41,806 nucleotides of DNA, taken from Candidatus Pacearchaeota archaeon. Its GTDB lineage: Archaea; Nanobdellota; Nanobdellia; UBA10117; JAFCGA01. The translations under genes and the position numbers were made by a program. The stretch covers positions 1 to 41,806 of the forward strand of contig JAFCGA010000009.1 of assembly GCA_017608345.1 (NCBI GenBank), written 5' to 3'. Positions 14,835 through 22,318 of this stretch are shown here, in pieces. The notes under the pieces were generated by a model. That model was not told the origin of the DNA and ran no database searches. It worked only from the letters and a program-made list of their open reading frames with translations. Every line of letters begins with the position of its first letter. The stretch's first letter is position 1.

Positions 14835-15599
14835 ATGAAAATAAAAGTGCTTGATACCAAAGAAAATACCCACAAATTTGTCCTAGAGGATACTACAGCA
14901 TCATTTGTCAATGCATTACGAAGGGCAGTAATGCACGAGCTACCGATTTTAGCCATAGAAGACGTTTTCGTTTCTAAGAATTCTTCTGCATTATATGATG
15001 AGATAATCGCGCATCGGCTTGGATTGGTACCGATAAAAGCAGACTTGAATAAACTAGTTTCATTAGAAGAGTGTAAATGTAAAGGCGAAGGCTGCGATAA
15101 ATGCCAAGTTAGATTCGCTCTGAAAATAGCAGGTCCGTGTATGGTATATGCAAAGGATTTGAAGATAAAGAATAAATCCGTTCAAGTTCTCTATCCAGAG
15201 ACACCGATTGTATTGCTGCGAGAAAAACAAGAATTAGACCTGCAAGCAGTAGCTATTCTCGGCAATGGCAAGGAACACATGAAATGGAGCACAGGATTAG
15301 CATTTTATCAGCGTTATCCTAAGATAACTGTTAATACTAAGAAGGCTGCTGACGTAAAAGAAGGTGTTGATCATTGTCCGAAGAGCGTTTTTGATAATAA
15401 GGGGAAAGTAATCAATCTACTTAGTTGTGATCTTTGCAAGTCTTGCCAAGATAGAGCTAATGGAGCAATTGAAATCGACGGCGAAGAAGGTAAGTTTATA
15501 TTCACGCTAGAAAGCTGGGGTCAGCTAGAACCAAAAGATGCACTTAAGCGTGCTTGTGACATACTCAAAGATAAACTCAAGGAGGTAAAGCTCAAATAG
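14835..15599 (+). CDS. rpoD: DNA-directed RNA polymerase subunit D (Rpo3)
   Basis: 254 aa. The alpha-like dimerisation part (FVNALRRAVMHELPILAIEDVFV, IIAHRLGLVPI) and the inserted domain 3 are present. Cysteines in EECKCKGEGCDKC and in HCPKSVF with SCDLCKSCQDRA suggest the ferredoxin-like Fe-S-binding form of subunit D. It nucleates polymerase assembly with L, N and P. Placement after S11 is the standard archaeal order. Confidence 0.95.
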   Translation: MKIKVLDTKENTHKFVLEDTTASFVNALRRAVMHELPILAIEDVFVSKNSSALYDEIIAHRLGLVPIKADLNKLVSLEECKCKGEGCDKCQVRFALKIAGPCMVYAKDLKIKNKSVQVLYPETPIVLLREKQELDLQAVAILGNGKEHMKWSTGLAFYQRYPKITVNTKKAADVKEGVDHCPKSVFDNKGKVINLLSCDLCKSCQDRANGAIEIDGEEGKFIFTLESWGQLEPKDALKRACDILKDKLKEVKLK

Positions 15600-15604
15600 G
15601 CCTA

Positions 15605-15663
15605 CTGTTTTTTGGGGAGCTCCGAAGGAGCGGAGGAGGTTCCTAAAGGGGTATGGCCCTTAG
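15605..15663 (+). other. Spacer hairpin between rpoD and tRNA-Leu
   Basis: GCTCC-GAA-GGAGC at about 15620-15632 is a perfect hairpin. Its 14-nt core, AGCTCCGAAGGAGC, recurs as the reverse complement in the gatE leader at 39850-39864. The tRNA that follows may be cut out of the ribosomal transcript. Confidence 0.5.
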
Positions 15664-15760
15664 GCAGGGGTGCCCGAGCGGTCAAAGGGGCTGGGCTAAG
15701 GATTTTGATTGGAAACCCAGCGGCTTAGTGCCTACGCAGGTTCGAACCCTGTCCCCTGCA
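15664..15760 (+). tRNA. tRNA-Leu, spliced anticodon AAG, 13-nt intron
   Basis: Type II tRNA. Acceptor GCAGGGG/CCCCTGC, discriminator A73, D-stem CCC/GGG, anticodon stem CTGGG/CCCAG, variable arm GGC TTAGT GCC, and T-arm GCAGG TTCGAAC CCTGT. The 20-nt anticodon loop contains an intron at 15702-15714 in the canonical 37/38 place. CTAA (15696-15699) pairs with TTGG (15709-15712) as central helix, leaving GG^A and AA^A as cut sites. The spliced loop CTAAGGA gives anticodon AAG. A73, the D-arm and the long variable arm support Leu. A34 is very unusual for an archaeon. The gene sits inside the ribosomal cluster on the same strand. Confidence 0.88.
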
Positions 15761-15772
15761 CTTAAAGTTGAA

Positions 15773-16210
15773 ATGGAACAAGAAGATAACATTGAGTCAT
15801 TAGTGAAGAAGTACCTGCAGATTGCAGAAGTCTCGGATATAGGTACGGCTGAGGTGCGCAACCCAATAGTTGGAAGCGGACCTGTCAGATCGTTCATACA
15901 TACAGAGAGTGGAGTACCCGTCTATATATTAGAGCGTCATCTAACTGGAGCTGTCTCTCCAAAGGAGAGGGGATATACTCGAAGTTTGAATATAATGATT
16001 CTAAGTCGATCTAAGGAAGACATAGTTGTTGATTTATTAATACAGGATTCCGGGACAGAAGGGCCGATTAAGCCAAGAGTCGTTGAAGACTCTACAGATA
16101 TGAAGATACCTGAGGAATATAGGACTAAGTGTCGTGCTGTTGCAAACGAAATTATCGTAGCTATCTATAATGCCTTCCCAATGAATACTGCGGAGGTATC
16201 AGTAGCGTAG
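15773..16210 (+). CDS. Uncharacterised protein in the ribosomal cluster
   Basis: 145 aa from ATG 15773, not recognised. It reads as a soluble alpha/beta protein (VPVYILERHLTG, SLNIMILSRSKEDIVVDLLIQD). An in-frame upstream extension to 15653 would translate the tRNA-Leu and is rejected. It is 12 nt after the tRNA and 5 nt before L18e, so it is cotranscribed with ribosomal genes. No typical archaeal ribosomal cluster gene matches it. Confidence 0.6.
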   Translation: MEQEDNIESLVKKYLQIAEVSDIGTAEVRNPIVGSGPVRSFIHTESGVPVYILERHLTGAVSPKERGYTRSLNIMILSRSKEDIVVDLLIQDSGTEGPIKPRVVEDSTDMKIPEEYRTKCRAVANEIIVAIYNAFPMNTAEVSVA

Positions 16211-16215
16211 AGATA

Positions 16216-16566
16216 ATGGTAACAACCAGATCAACAAACATTCACTTAAGAAAACTAATCGCAGATCTAAGTAAGCAAAAAGTCCCAATCTGGAAAGCTG
16301 TAGCTAAGGAGCTTGCTAGACCCATAAGAAATCGAAGACAGGTAAATCTCATGAGGATAAATAAGAATACAAAAGACAAGGATTTAGTCGTAGTCCCAGG
16401 GAAAGTGCTTGGAAATGGCGTTTTAGATCATAAAGTCACAGTCGCTGCGTGGCGATTCTCAGATGTAGCTTATGAAAAGGTTAAAAAAGCTGGTTCAGAA
16501 GCAATTTCAATAATGGATTTAGTTAAAAAGAGCCCTCAGGGTAAGGGAGTCAAAATCATAGGATGA
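16216..16566 (+). CDS. rpl18e: 50S ribosomal protein L18e (eL18)
   Basis: 116 aa. TNIHLRKLIADLSKQ, VPGKVLGNGVLDHKVTVAAWRFSDVAYEKV and the final GVKIIG are typical of archaeal L18e, homologous to bacterial L15. It heads the L18e-L13-S9-RpoN run. Its end overlaps the L13 start as ATGA, implying translational coupling. Confidence 0.96.
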   Translation: MVTTRSTNIHLRKLIADLSKQKVPIWKAVAKELARPIRNRRQVNLMRINKNTKDKDLVVVPGKVLGNGVLDHKVTVAAWRFSDVAYEKVKKAGSEAISIMDLVKKSPQGKGVKIIG

Positions 16567-16982
16567 AAGTAATAGACGCAACAGATCTCATCATGGGAAG
16601 ATTTGCTAATCAGGTTGCTAAGCTAGCCTTGTCTGGCGAGAAAGTAGCAGTAGTTAACTGTGAGAAAGCAATTATAACTGGCAGCAAGAAAACTATATTT
16701 GCTAAATATGAGCACCTTCGAGCGATGGGTGGTCCGTTTCACGGTCCGTTTTTCCCGAGGATGGCAGATCGATTTATCCGGAGAATCGTAAGAGGCATGC
16801 TTCCATGGAAGACAAACCGTGGAAGAGAAGCATTTAAGAGAGTAATGTGCTATATCGGATTGCCAGATAAGCTTGCTAATGAGAATATCGAAACAATACC
16901 TGCTGCAAACTATTCGAAACTTAAAACTTCAAAATATATTCGAATTAAGGAATTATCCGTGCGGCTTGGAGCTAAAACATGA
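16563..16982 (+). CDS. rpl13: 50S ribosomal protein L13 (uL13)
   Basis: 139 aa. IDATDLIMGRFANQVAKLAL at the start and MLPWKTNRGREAFKRVMCYIGLPD later are diagnostic of archaeal L13, an early-assembly large-subunit protein. It overlaps L18e and S9 by 4 nt on each side. Confidence 0.96.
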   Translation: MKVIDATDLIMGRFANQVAKLALSGEKVAVVNCEKAIITGSKKTIFAKYEHLRAMGGPFHGPFFPRMADRFIRRIVRGMLPWKTNRGREAFKRVMCYIGLPDKLANENIETIPAANYSKLKTSKYIRIKELSVRLGAKT

Positions 16983-17416
16983 TAAAGAAAGAGCAGAAAA
17001 AACAGGATCCTAAGAAGAAATCTGTAATCATGAGCGGCAAAAGGAAAGCTGCGATAGCTAGAGCTCGGATCAAGGTCGGTAAAGGAATAATTAGAATTAA
17101 TGAGCGCGCATTAGATGCGTACACTCCAGAAATAGCTCGTATGCGAATTCAGGAGCCAATAATATTGGCCGGCGATAGAGTAAATAAACTCGATATTAGA
17201 GTTAATGTTCGTGGTGGCGGATGGTCTTCTCAGGCAGAAGCTACTCGTCTATCTATTGGAAAAGCGCTAGTTGCGTATACCGAAAGTGAAGAATTAAAAC
17301 AAAAATTCTTAAACTACGATCGTCAGCTATTAGTTGCAGATACGCGGAGGAAAGAATCTCGAAAGCCAGGCACGCACTCCCGTGCTAGAGCTAAACGGCA
17401 GAAGAGTTACAGGTAA
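16979..17416 (+). CDS. rps9: 30S ribosomal protein S9 (uS9)
   Basis: 145 aa. SGKRKAAIARARIKVGKGIIRIN, DIRVNVRGGGWSSQAEATRLSIGKALVAY and the C-terminal RKPGTHSRARAKRQKSYR, whose basic end reaches the P-site tRNA, are diagnostic. A 15-residue Lys-rich N-terminal extension precedes the conserved part. Confidence 0.96.
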   Translation: MIKKEQKKQDPKKKSVIMSGKRKAAIARARIKVGKGIIRINERALDAYTPEIARMRIQEPIILAGDRVNKLDIRVNVRGGGWSSQAEATRLSIGKALVAYTESEELKQKFLNYDRQLLVADTRRKESRKPGTHSRARAKRQKSYR

Positions 17417-17419
17417 AAA

Positions 17420-17614
17420 ATGATTATTCCAGTAAGATGTTTCAGTTGCGGAAAACCCGTGGCACATTTATGGAAGGAATTCAAAGCTAGCCTGGCTGCT
17501 GGCGAAGATATGCGATTAGTTCTCGATAAGCTTAAGCTTAAGAGATATTGTTGCAGGGCGCTGTTTATGGGTCACATAGACCTCATAGAGCAGACATCTA
17601 AATTCCAGCGCTGA
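17420..17614 (+). CDS. rpoN: DNA-directed RNA polymerase subunit N (Rpo10)
   Basis: 64 aa, the family size. MIIPVRCFSCGKPVAHLW and the CC pair in KRYCCRALFMGHIDLIE form the atypical zinc-binding fold of RpoN. It closes the L18e-L13-S9 operon as in most archaea. RpoK and enolase, often next, are absent, and a site-2 protease follows. Confidence 0.97.
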   Translation: MIIPVRCFSCGKPVAHLWKEFKASLAAGEDMRLVLDKLKLKRYCCRALFMGHIDLIEQTSKFQR

Positions 17615-17672
17615 TTCTTCGAGTTAGATATTCGGCAAGTTTTTTATACTACATCTGTAATTGAAATATATA

Positions 17673-18872
17673 ATGGTGGATATAAATCTTATTTCGATAA
17701 TCGCTTTTTATGCAATAATCGCGCTGTTGATATTAAAACATCGAAAGAAGCTAATCGTTCAGCACAAAATCTTTTTGCTATTTAAGACTAAATTCGGAAT
17801 TAAATTAATCGACAAAATCGCTAGATTCAAGAAGTTCTGGAAGTACTGGGGATATGCAGCCATACCTGTCGGATTTGTTGGAATGATCGCAGTTGTTGTA
17901 TTATTAGTAACTTCGCTAGTAAAACTTGTAAGGGAACCTAGTTCTGCTGCAGGAGTTAGTTTAGTCCTTCCCGGCGTACGTGTTCCTGGCTCGTCGATAT
18001 TTCTACCGTTTTGGTATGGGATTATATCTATCGTGGTTCTCATACTCATCCATGAAGGTGCTCACGGAGTTATAGCTAGAGCACATAATATTAAAGTTAA
18101 GTCAACTGGCGTAGGATTGTTAGTAGCTCTGCCGCTTGCTTTTGTAGAACCCGATGAAAAACAGTTAGCTAGGAAACCATTAGCTACTAAATTATCTGTA
18201 TTTGCTGCAGGACCGTTTGCTAATTTATGTTTGGGATTTATTATGATCTTAGTGTTAGGGTTTATGGTTACTCCGGCGCTAGCTTCTATAACAGAAGTTA
18301 ATGGTATAGCTATTACTGATGTATTAGAACGCGGGGCGATTTGCGAGAAGTACAATGTTTTCTGTCCAGACATTGAGAGATTTCCAGCTAACGAGGCTGG
18401 TCTTGAGAGCGGAGATACAGTTCTCGCAGTAAATGATCAGCAAACAACAACAACTGAAGAATTCGTTTCTGCGATGGCAACTGTCAAGCCTGGAGATTCA
18501 GTTATTCTTTCGACTGATCGCGGCGAATTTAATGTAATTACTGGCGAGAGTGCAGAAGACTCATCTAGAGCGTACTTGGGAGTTAGTTTTAAGCAAAATA
18601 TGGCGCTAAAAGAACACATACAGTCTAGGTTCGGCAACTTTCCGTGGATACTTTCTTATCTTAGTCAATTACTTTATTGGATAGTTATATTAAATATCGG
18701 TGTGGGTCTTATCAATTTGCTACCTCTCGGTCCAGTAGATGGTGGGCAAATGATACGCGCGACAATATTACATAAATTTAAGAACAAAAGAGCAGCTATG
18801 CGGCTTGTATCTTTTATCTCGATGTTTGCATTGCTTCTATTATTGCTAAATATAATAGGACCTATATTCTGA
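17673..18872 (+). CDS. Site-2 protease-family intramembrane metalloprotease with PDZ domain
   Basis: About 399 aa from ATG 17673. The zinc-binding HEGAH (about residues 127-131) lies in a membrane helix, and the second active-site part NLLPLGPVDGGQM near residue 345 supplies the Asp. A PDZ-like domain (NEAGLESGDTVLAVN) sits between. These proteases cut membrane-bound substrates inside the bilayer, often to release regulators. GTTTTTTATA about 28 nt upstream favours this start over a TTG at 17661. Confidence 0.9.
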   Translation: MVDINLISIIAFYAIIALLILKHRKKLIVQHKIFLLFKTKFGIKLIDKIARFKKFWKYWGYAAIPVGFVGMIAVVVLLVTSLVKLVREPSSAAGVSLVLPGVRVPGSSIFLPFWYGIISIVVLILIHEGAHGVIARAHNIKVKSTGVGLLVALPLAFVEPDEKQLARKPLATKLSVFAAGPFANLCLGFIMILVLGFMVTPALASITEVNGIAITDVLERGAICEKYNVFCPDIERFPANEAGLESGDTVLAVNDQQTTTTEEFVSAMATVKPGDSVILSTDRGEFNVITGESAEDSSRAYLGVSFKQNMALKEHIQSRFGNFPWILSYLSQLLYWIVILNIGVGLINLLPLGPVDGGQMIRATILHKFKNKRAAMRLVSFISMFALLLLLLNIIGPIF

Positions 18873-18940
18873 GGATGCAAAACCTTTATCTATAAGCGCG
18901 GTCTATAACTTAATCTGAGGTTAATTAATCAGATAGCAGT

Positions 18941-19555
18941 ATGAGTAAGTTGAAAGATATATTGCATATTATTGAAGAATTAGGAGTAGTGCCAGCTGAA
19001 AATACTGAGAAATTGCTTGAATTACTTCTCTCTGGAGAGTCTCTAAACGAGACAGATTTAGCTGAGAAATTAGAGATTAGAATAAACGATGTACGCAAGA
19101 TTCTCTACGCCTTGGCGAGATTGGATATTGTTTATTACACTAAAGATAAGCATCCTGAAAAGAAATGGTGGTATGTATATTCCTGGACATTAGACGTCGA
19201 TAAGGTATATGTTAAGTATATTGATTTTCTAAACAAGGAATTACAAGATCGCGAAAATCGACTAGCAGATAATACAACTTACTTTATTTGCAAGAAATGC
19301 GATCGTAAAGTTGAATATTCTGATGCGCTAGTAACTAATTTTAAATGCTCTCGCTGCGGTAAAATGCTTAAAGAGTCTAAGAGAAAGGATGCTAGACTTG
19401 AGCGAGCGATCAAGAAGCTAAAGAAAGAGCTTCAGAAGTATTCTATATTTGCTAGTAAACCCGCGGCTCCTGTGTCGGAAGAAGGTGAGACTAAGAAAGA
19501 AAAGAAAGCACCTGCTAAGAAAGCTAAAACAAAATCTGAGAGTAAAAAGAAGTAG
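18941..19555 (+). CDS. tfe: Transcription factor E, alpha subunit
   Basis: 204 aa. An N-terminal winged helix (residues 10-75, LSGESLNETDLAEKLEIRIN) is followed by a WWYVYSW strand and a zinc ribbon (CKKC, CSRC) near residues 116-140. The last 35 residues are a Lys/Ala/Glu-rich tail. TFE helps promoter opening with TBP and TFB. A 6-bp inverted repeat ATCTGA/TCAGAT (18913-18934) precedes the start. Its stop codon (19553-19555) overlaps the 3' end of the opposite-strand tRNA-Gln. Confidence 0.92.
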   Translation: MSKLKDILHIIEELGVVPAENTEKLLELLLSGESLNETDLAEKLEIRINDVRKILYALARLDIVYYTKDKHPEKKWWYVYSWTLDVDKVYVKYIDFLNKELQDRENRLADNTTYFICKKCDRKVEYSDALVTNFKCSRCGKMLKESKRKDARLERAIKKLKKELQKYSIFASKPAAPVSEEGETKKEKKAPAKKAKTKSESKKK

Positions 19556-19625
19556 CCCCAGACGGATTCGAACCGTCGTCTCCGGCTCCAAAGGCCGGAA
19601 TGCTTGGCCACTACACTATGGGGCT
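19553..19625 (-). tRNA. tRNA-Gln(TTG)
   Basis: 73 nt, no intron. Acceptor AGCCCCA/TGGGGCT with discriminator A73, anticodon arm CCGGC CTTTGGA GCCGG (anticodon TTG), and a T-arm with TTCGAAT. CCA is not encoded. A TATA-like box (TTTATAAA on either strand) is at 19650-19658, about 29 nt upstream. Its substrate form, Glu-tRNA(Gln), would be amidated by GatD/GatE encoded in this window. The last three bases overlap the tfe stop codon on the other strand. Confidence 0.96.
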
Positions 19626-19676
19626 GTATAAGTTTAGATAGGATTTTTGTTTATAAATGTTTTCGAAGAAGAGATT

Positions 19677-19808
19677 TATACGCAAACTCGAAGAGTTTGA
19701 GATATAAAACTTACGTAAGTTTTGCTCTCAAAATCCTTGATTCTGATTTATAATGCCTTTGGAGAAAGTGTTATATGCAAATTTAGAGAGTTTGAGGTAA
19801 AAAACTTG
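19677..19808. repeat. Two diverged 37-bp hairpin repeats and an 18-bp palindrome
   Basis: 19677-19713 and 19772-19808 align without gaps (about 29 of 37 identical). Copy 1 holds CAAACTC-GAA-GAGTTTG. In copy 2 the stem is CAAATTT/GAGTTTG, kept by G-U pairs. AAAACTTACGTAAGTTTT (19706-19723) is a perfect palindrome. No gene is seen in 19661-19860. Confidence 0.65.
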
Positions 19809-19860
19809 ATTTACAAATATTAAATATTAATAAGATAAAAAAGAAAGTCGCATAATCAAA

Positions 19861-20337
19861 TTATGCGTTTAGTTCTGCTAGTTTAGCTTCAAGTTTTGCT
19901 CGTTCTGTCTCTGGAGTGCATAACTCGAAATTTAGACCGTGTCTCTGAGCTATTGCTTCGTGTTCGGGATTTCCAGAAATTATTGTGCTTTCAAGGAAAT
20001 CTACCCAACCATCGTATGGTGCCATATAATTGTTTACTGCTTGGTATAGTGGTGCATAAATTGGCTGACCTGCTAGCTCAGGTTTTTGCGGAATCTCTGT
20101 GACAATTCTACTAGCATTTCTTAATCGAAGAGCTACTCCTGTAGGAAAACGAGATCCGTGAGTTTCTAAGTTAGTTGGATCTAATGGCGTTCCTGTTGCT
20201 TTAGCAATTTCTGCTTTATTTATTGATGCTCCGATAGTTAATCCGAACCATTGGTAGATAGGTACTCTATCTCCAAACACTTCTTTTATTATTTGTTCTT
20301 TCTCTTCTGCTGTGAATTTGTTGTACGCGTTTATCAT
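19861..20337 (-). CDS. Uncharacterised protein
   Basis: 158 aa, not recognised. The N-terminus (FTAEEKEQIIKEVFGDRVPIY) is helical, the middle has GVALRLRNASRIV, and the C-terminus is an Ala/Glu/Leu helix that may dimerise. No membrane segment. The minus-strand box CTTTTAAAAC (20361-20371) lies about 26 nt upstream, so it is leaderless. Confidence 0.6.
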   Translation of the reverse strand: MINAYNKFTAEEKEQIIKEVFGDRVPIYQWFGLTIGASINKAEIAKATGTPLDPTNLETHGSRFPTGVALRLRNASRIVTEIPQKPELAGQPIYAPLYQAVNNYMAPYDGWVDFLESTIISGNPEHEAIAQRHGLNFELCTPETERAKLEAKLAELNA

Positions 20338-20452
20338 ATATTTACTACTGGTAGGTGTTTTAAAAGCTTTTTGATTACTAGCTTAACCTATTTAGAATAT
20401 TAGACTATTAGCTAAACGTTAACTTTTTAATATATTTTAATTATGTTCTCTG

Positions 20453-20734
20453 ATGATCGGCCAAACCTTCGCAGTCATAGATCTCCTCGCAGGAATTGTC
20501 CTAGCTGGCCAGTTCTACTGGGGCTGGGAAGCAGTCAAATGGGTCGGCTTCCTGATGATTGGTAAGGCAATCTACTCTCTAGCAACTTCCGCAGCAGCTC
20601 AGTTCTATTTTGATGTTATTGGCTGGATCGATCTAGCAGTCGGAATTATAATATTATTAAACTGGCATATTCCTTGGTTCTTTTTGGTTCCGATTGCTAA
20701 AGGGATTTATAGCTTGATAATGATTCGGATGTAA
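20453..20734 (+). CDS. Small polytopic membrane protein
   Basis: 93 aa, almost entirely hydrophobic. Three or four membrane helices (residues about 5-20, 27-45, 52-75, 76-92) with the repeated motif GKAIYSL / KGIYSLI suggest an internal duplication. The function is unknown, and small archaeal proteins of this look are common. TTTTTAATATA (about 20422-20432) is about 26 nt before the ATG. The 60 nt that follow, up to the convergent elp3 stop, show no gene. Confidence 0.65.
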   Translation: MIGQTFAVIDLLAGIVLAGQFYWGWEAVKWVGFLMIGKAIYSLATSAAAQFYFDVIGWIDLAVGIIILLNWHIPWFFLVPIAKGIYSLIMIRM

Positions 20735-20796
20735 CTCCCTTTTTGTTTCACGAATTGGTTGCATAACGAGTTCATCAAAAAAGCGAGACCAAAAAA

Positions 20797-22284
20797 CTAT
20801 AACTTCTTTTCCATATAATAATCTTTCAGCTCGTAGCCTCTTTTTCGATAATACTCCCTTACACCAACACCAGAAATAATCTTTAAGCTCTTAGCTTTTT
20901 TCTTAGCTAGAACTTCTGCGGTGGCTAGCAGTTTCTTGCCCCAGCCAGCGTGCTGAAGCTTACCTTTTCGTCCGAGAGGCAGAGATTCGCCATAGATATG
21001 TAGCTCTCTTACGAAAGCCTTAGCTCTAATAATTCGCAGTCGGCAGAACCCGAGGAGAATATCTCTTTCAACATCTTCTGCTGAGATGAAATACTCCTCG
21101 CCGCCGGAAGCTTTGTATTTCTTAATCAGGATTTCAACATTGTCTGGCAGCACCTTTCTGCGCTGATAAACCTGTCCAGCTTCTCTAAATCGGATTTCAT
21201 CAGAGTAATGAGTCTTTCTGAGCACAATTTCTCTTAGATTGCTCTTTATTGGCCCGGCTTCGATGAATCCAGCAGGGATATCTCGCTGCACGCGCATGAT
21301 TCTTACCCATTTAGGACACATTTTGTATATTTCTTCGAGCAAATTAGTCATATATTCTTCATCAACTGCTTTGTATTCTCCTTTTTTCCATTGATTATAC
21401 AGCTCGGTGCCTTTGATAACTAAGCAAGGATAGACTTTCAGCATATCTGGCTTGAATAGCTCATCCGTAAATAATGTCTTGAACATCGTTACATCAGATT
21501 CAAAGCTGGATCCAGGCAAGCCAGGCATAATATGATAAAGAATCTTGAAAGCATGGTCTTTGAGCTTCTTAGTCGCGCTGACAGTTGTTTTTACTGAATG
21601 TCCTCTTCCTACGTTCTTAAGAATCTCGAGATAAATTGATTGTACTCCAAGCTCTACTCTTGTGCAACCGAGTTCGAGAAATCGTTCGGGGTTGATATAA
21701 TCTGGGCGGGTTTCAATAGTAATTCCAATAACTCGCTTCTCAGCAGTTTCGTTTATTTTCTGAGCTTCCCCGAGAGTTTTTGCTCTTGAGCTATTAAAAC
21801 CATTGAACGCAGCAGTTACAAAGCTCTTTTGATAGCTCCAAGTCTGAGCTGGAAAAGTCCCACCCATAATTATCAATTCATTCTTCTGAACTGAATGACC
21901 TACGGCAGCTAGCTGATCCAAGCGATTGACGACTTGAGCATATGCATCATATTTGTTAGCCCTCGCTCTTAGAGCAGCGGGTTCATAGCCAGTGTAAGAC
22001 TGCGGAGCTTCAGGTCCTTTTGGGCAATATACACAAGTTCCAGGACACTTAGCTGGCTTAGCCATTATAGCAACCACAGAAACGCCAGAAAGAGTTCGAG
22101 TTGGTTTTGTTACTAGGACTCGCCTTAATCTTTCTTTTTCAGAATTAGAGCAAGCAGCTAAAATCTCAGAATTTAGCGGGAGGAGATCTCGTTTGTGCTT
22201 TTTAGCCCATTGTTTCTTGATGTGCTCGACTTTCTTTTTAGTCAGATCTTGCGTTTTGACTAGCTGACGGATTAGTTCCTTCAT
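20797..22284 (-). CDS. elp3: Elp3 tRNA carboxymethyluridine synthase (radical SAM/acetyltransferase)
   Basis: 495 aa from ATG 22284. The radical SAM cluster CPGTCVYCPKG (cysteines at about 80, 84 and 87) lies in the N-terminal half. The C-terminal GNAT domain (LHIYGESLPLGRKGKLQHAGWGKKLL, ending YYRKRGYELKDYYMEK) binds acetyl-CoA. Elp3 makes cm5U34 on tRNA, and archaea have it without the rest of Elongator. Upstream in-frame starts at 22305 and 22323 exist. A TATA-like TATAAATATA on the minus strand about 25 nt before 22284 favours the shortest. Confidence 0.93.
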   Translation of the reverse strand: MKELIRQLVKTQDLTKKKVEHIKKQWAKKHKRDLLPLNSEILAACSNSEKERLRRVLVTKPTRTLSGVSVVAIMAKPAKCPGTCVYCPKGPEAPQSYTGYEPAALRARANKYDAYAQVVNRLDQLAAVGHSVQKNELIIMGGTFPAQTWSYQKSFVTAAFNGFNSSRAKTLGEAQKINETAEKRVIGITIETRPDYINPERFLELGCTRVELGVQSIYLEILKNVGRGHSVKTTVSATKKLKDHAFKILYHIMPGLPGSSFESDVTMFKTLFTDELFKPDMLKVYPCLVIKGTELYNQWKKGEYKAVDEEYMTNLLEEIYKMCPKWVRIMRVQRDIPAGFIEAGPIKSNLREIVLRKTHYSDEIRFREAGQVYQRRKVLPDNVEILIKKYKASGGEEYFISAEDVERDILLGFCRLRIIRAKAFVRELHIYGESLPLGRKGKLQHAGWGKKLLATAEVLAKKKAKSLKIISGVGVREYYRKRGYELKDYYMEKKL

Positions 22285-22318
22285 AAGCTTTATATTCTCC
22301 AACATATATTTATATCTA
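22284..22318. promoter_or_regulatory. Interlocked divergent promoters of elp3 and sppA
   Basis: The start codons are only 33 nt apart. The sppA box GCTTTATATT (22287-22296) lies just inside the gap next to the elp3 ATG. The elp3 box (about 22303-22315, minus strand) lies next to the sppA ATG. Both are about 26 nt from their starts. Confidence 0.6.

Noticed and set aside
15696-15715. Reading the interrupted loop as anticodon GGA (tRNA-Ser)
   Set aside because: It would need an intron after position 32 or 33; A73, the D-arm and the 4-bp central helix favour tRNA-Leu with a 37/38 intron.
15653-15772. Upstream 40-codon extension of the 15773 gene
   Set aside because: It translates the tRNA-Leu gene; the ATG at 15773 directly after the tRNA is the sensible start.
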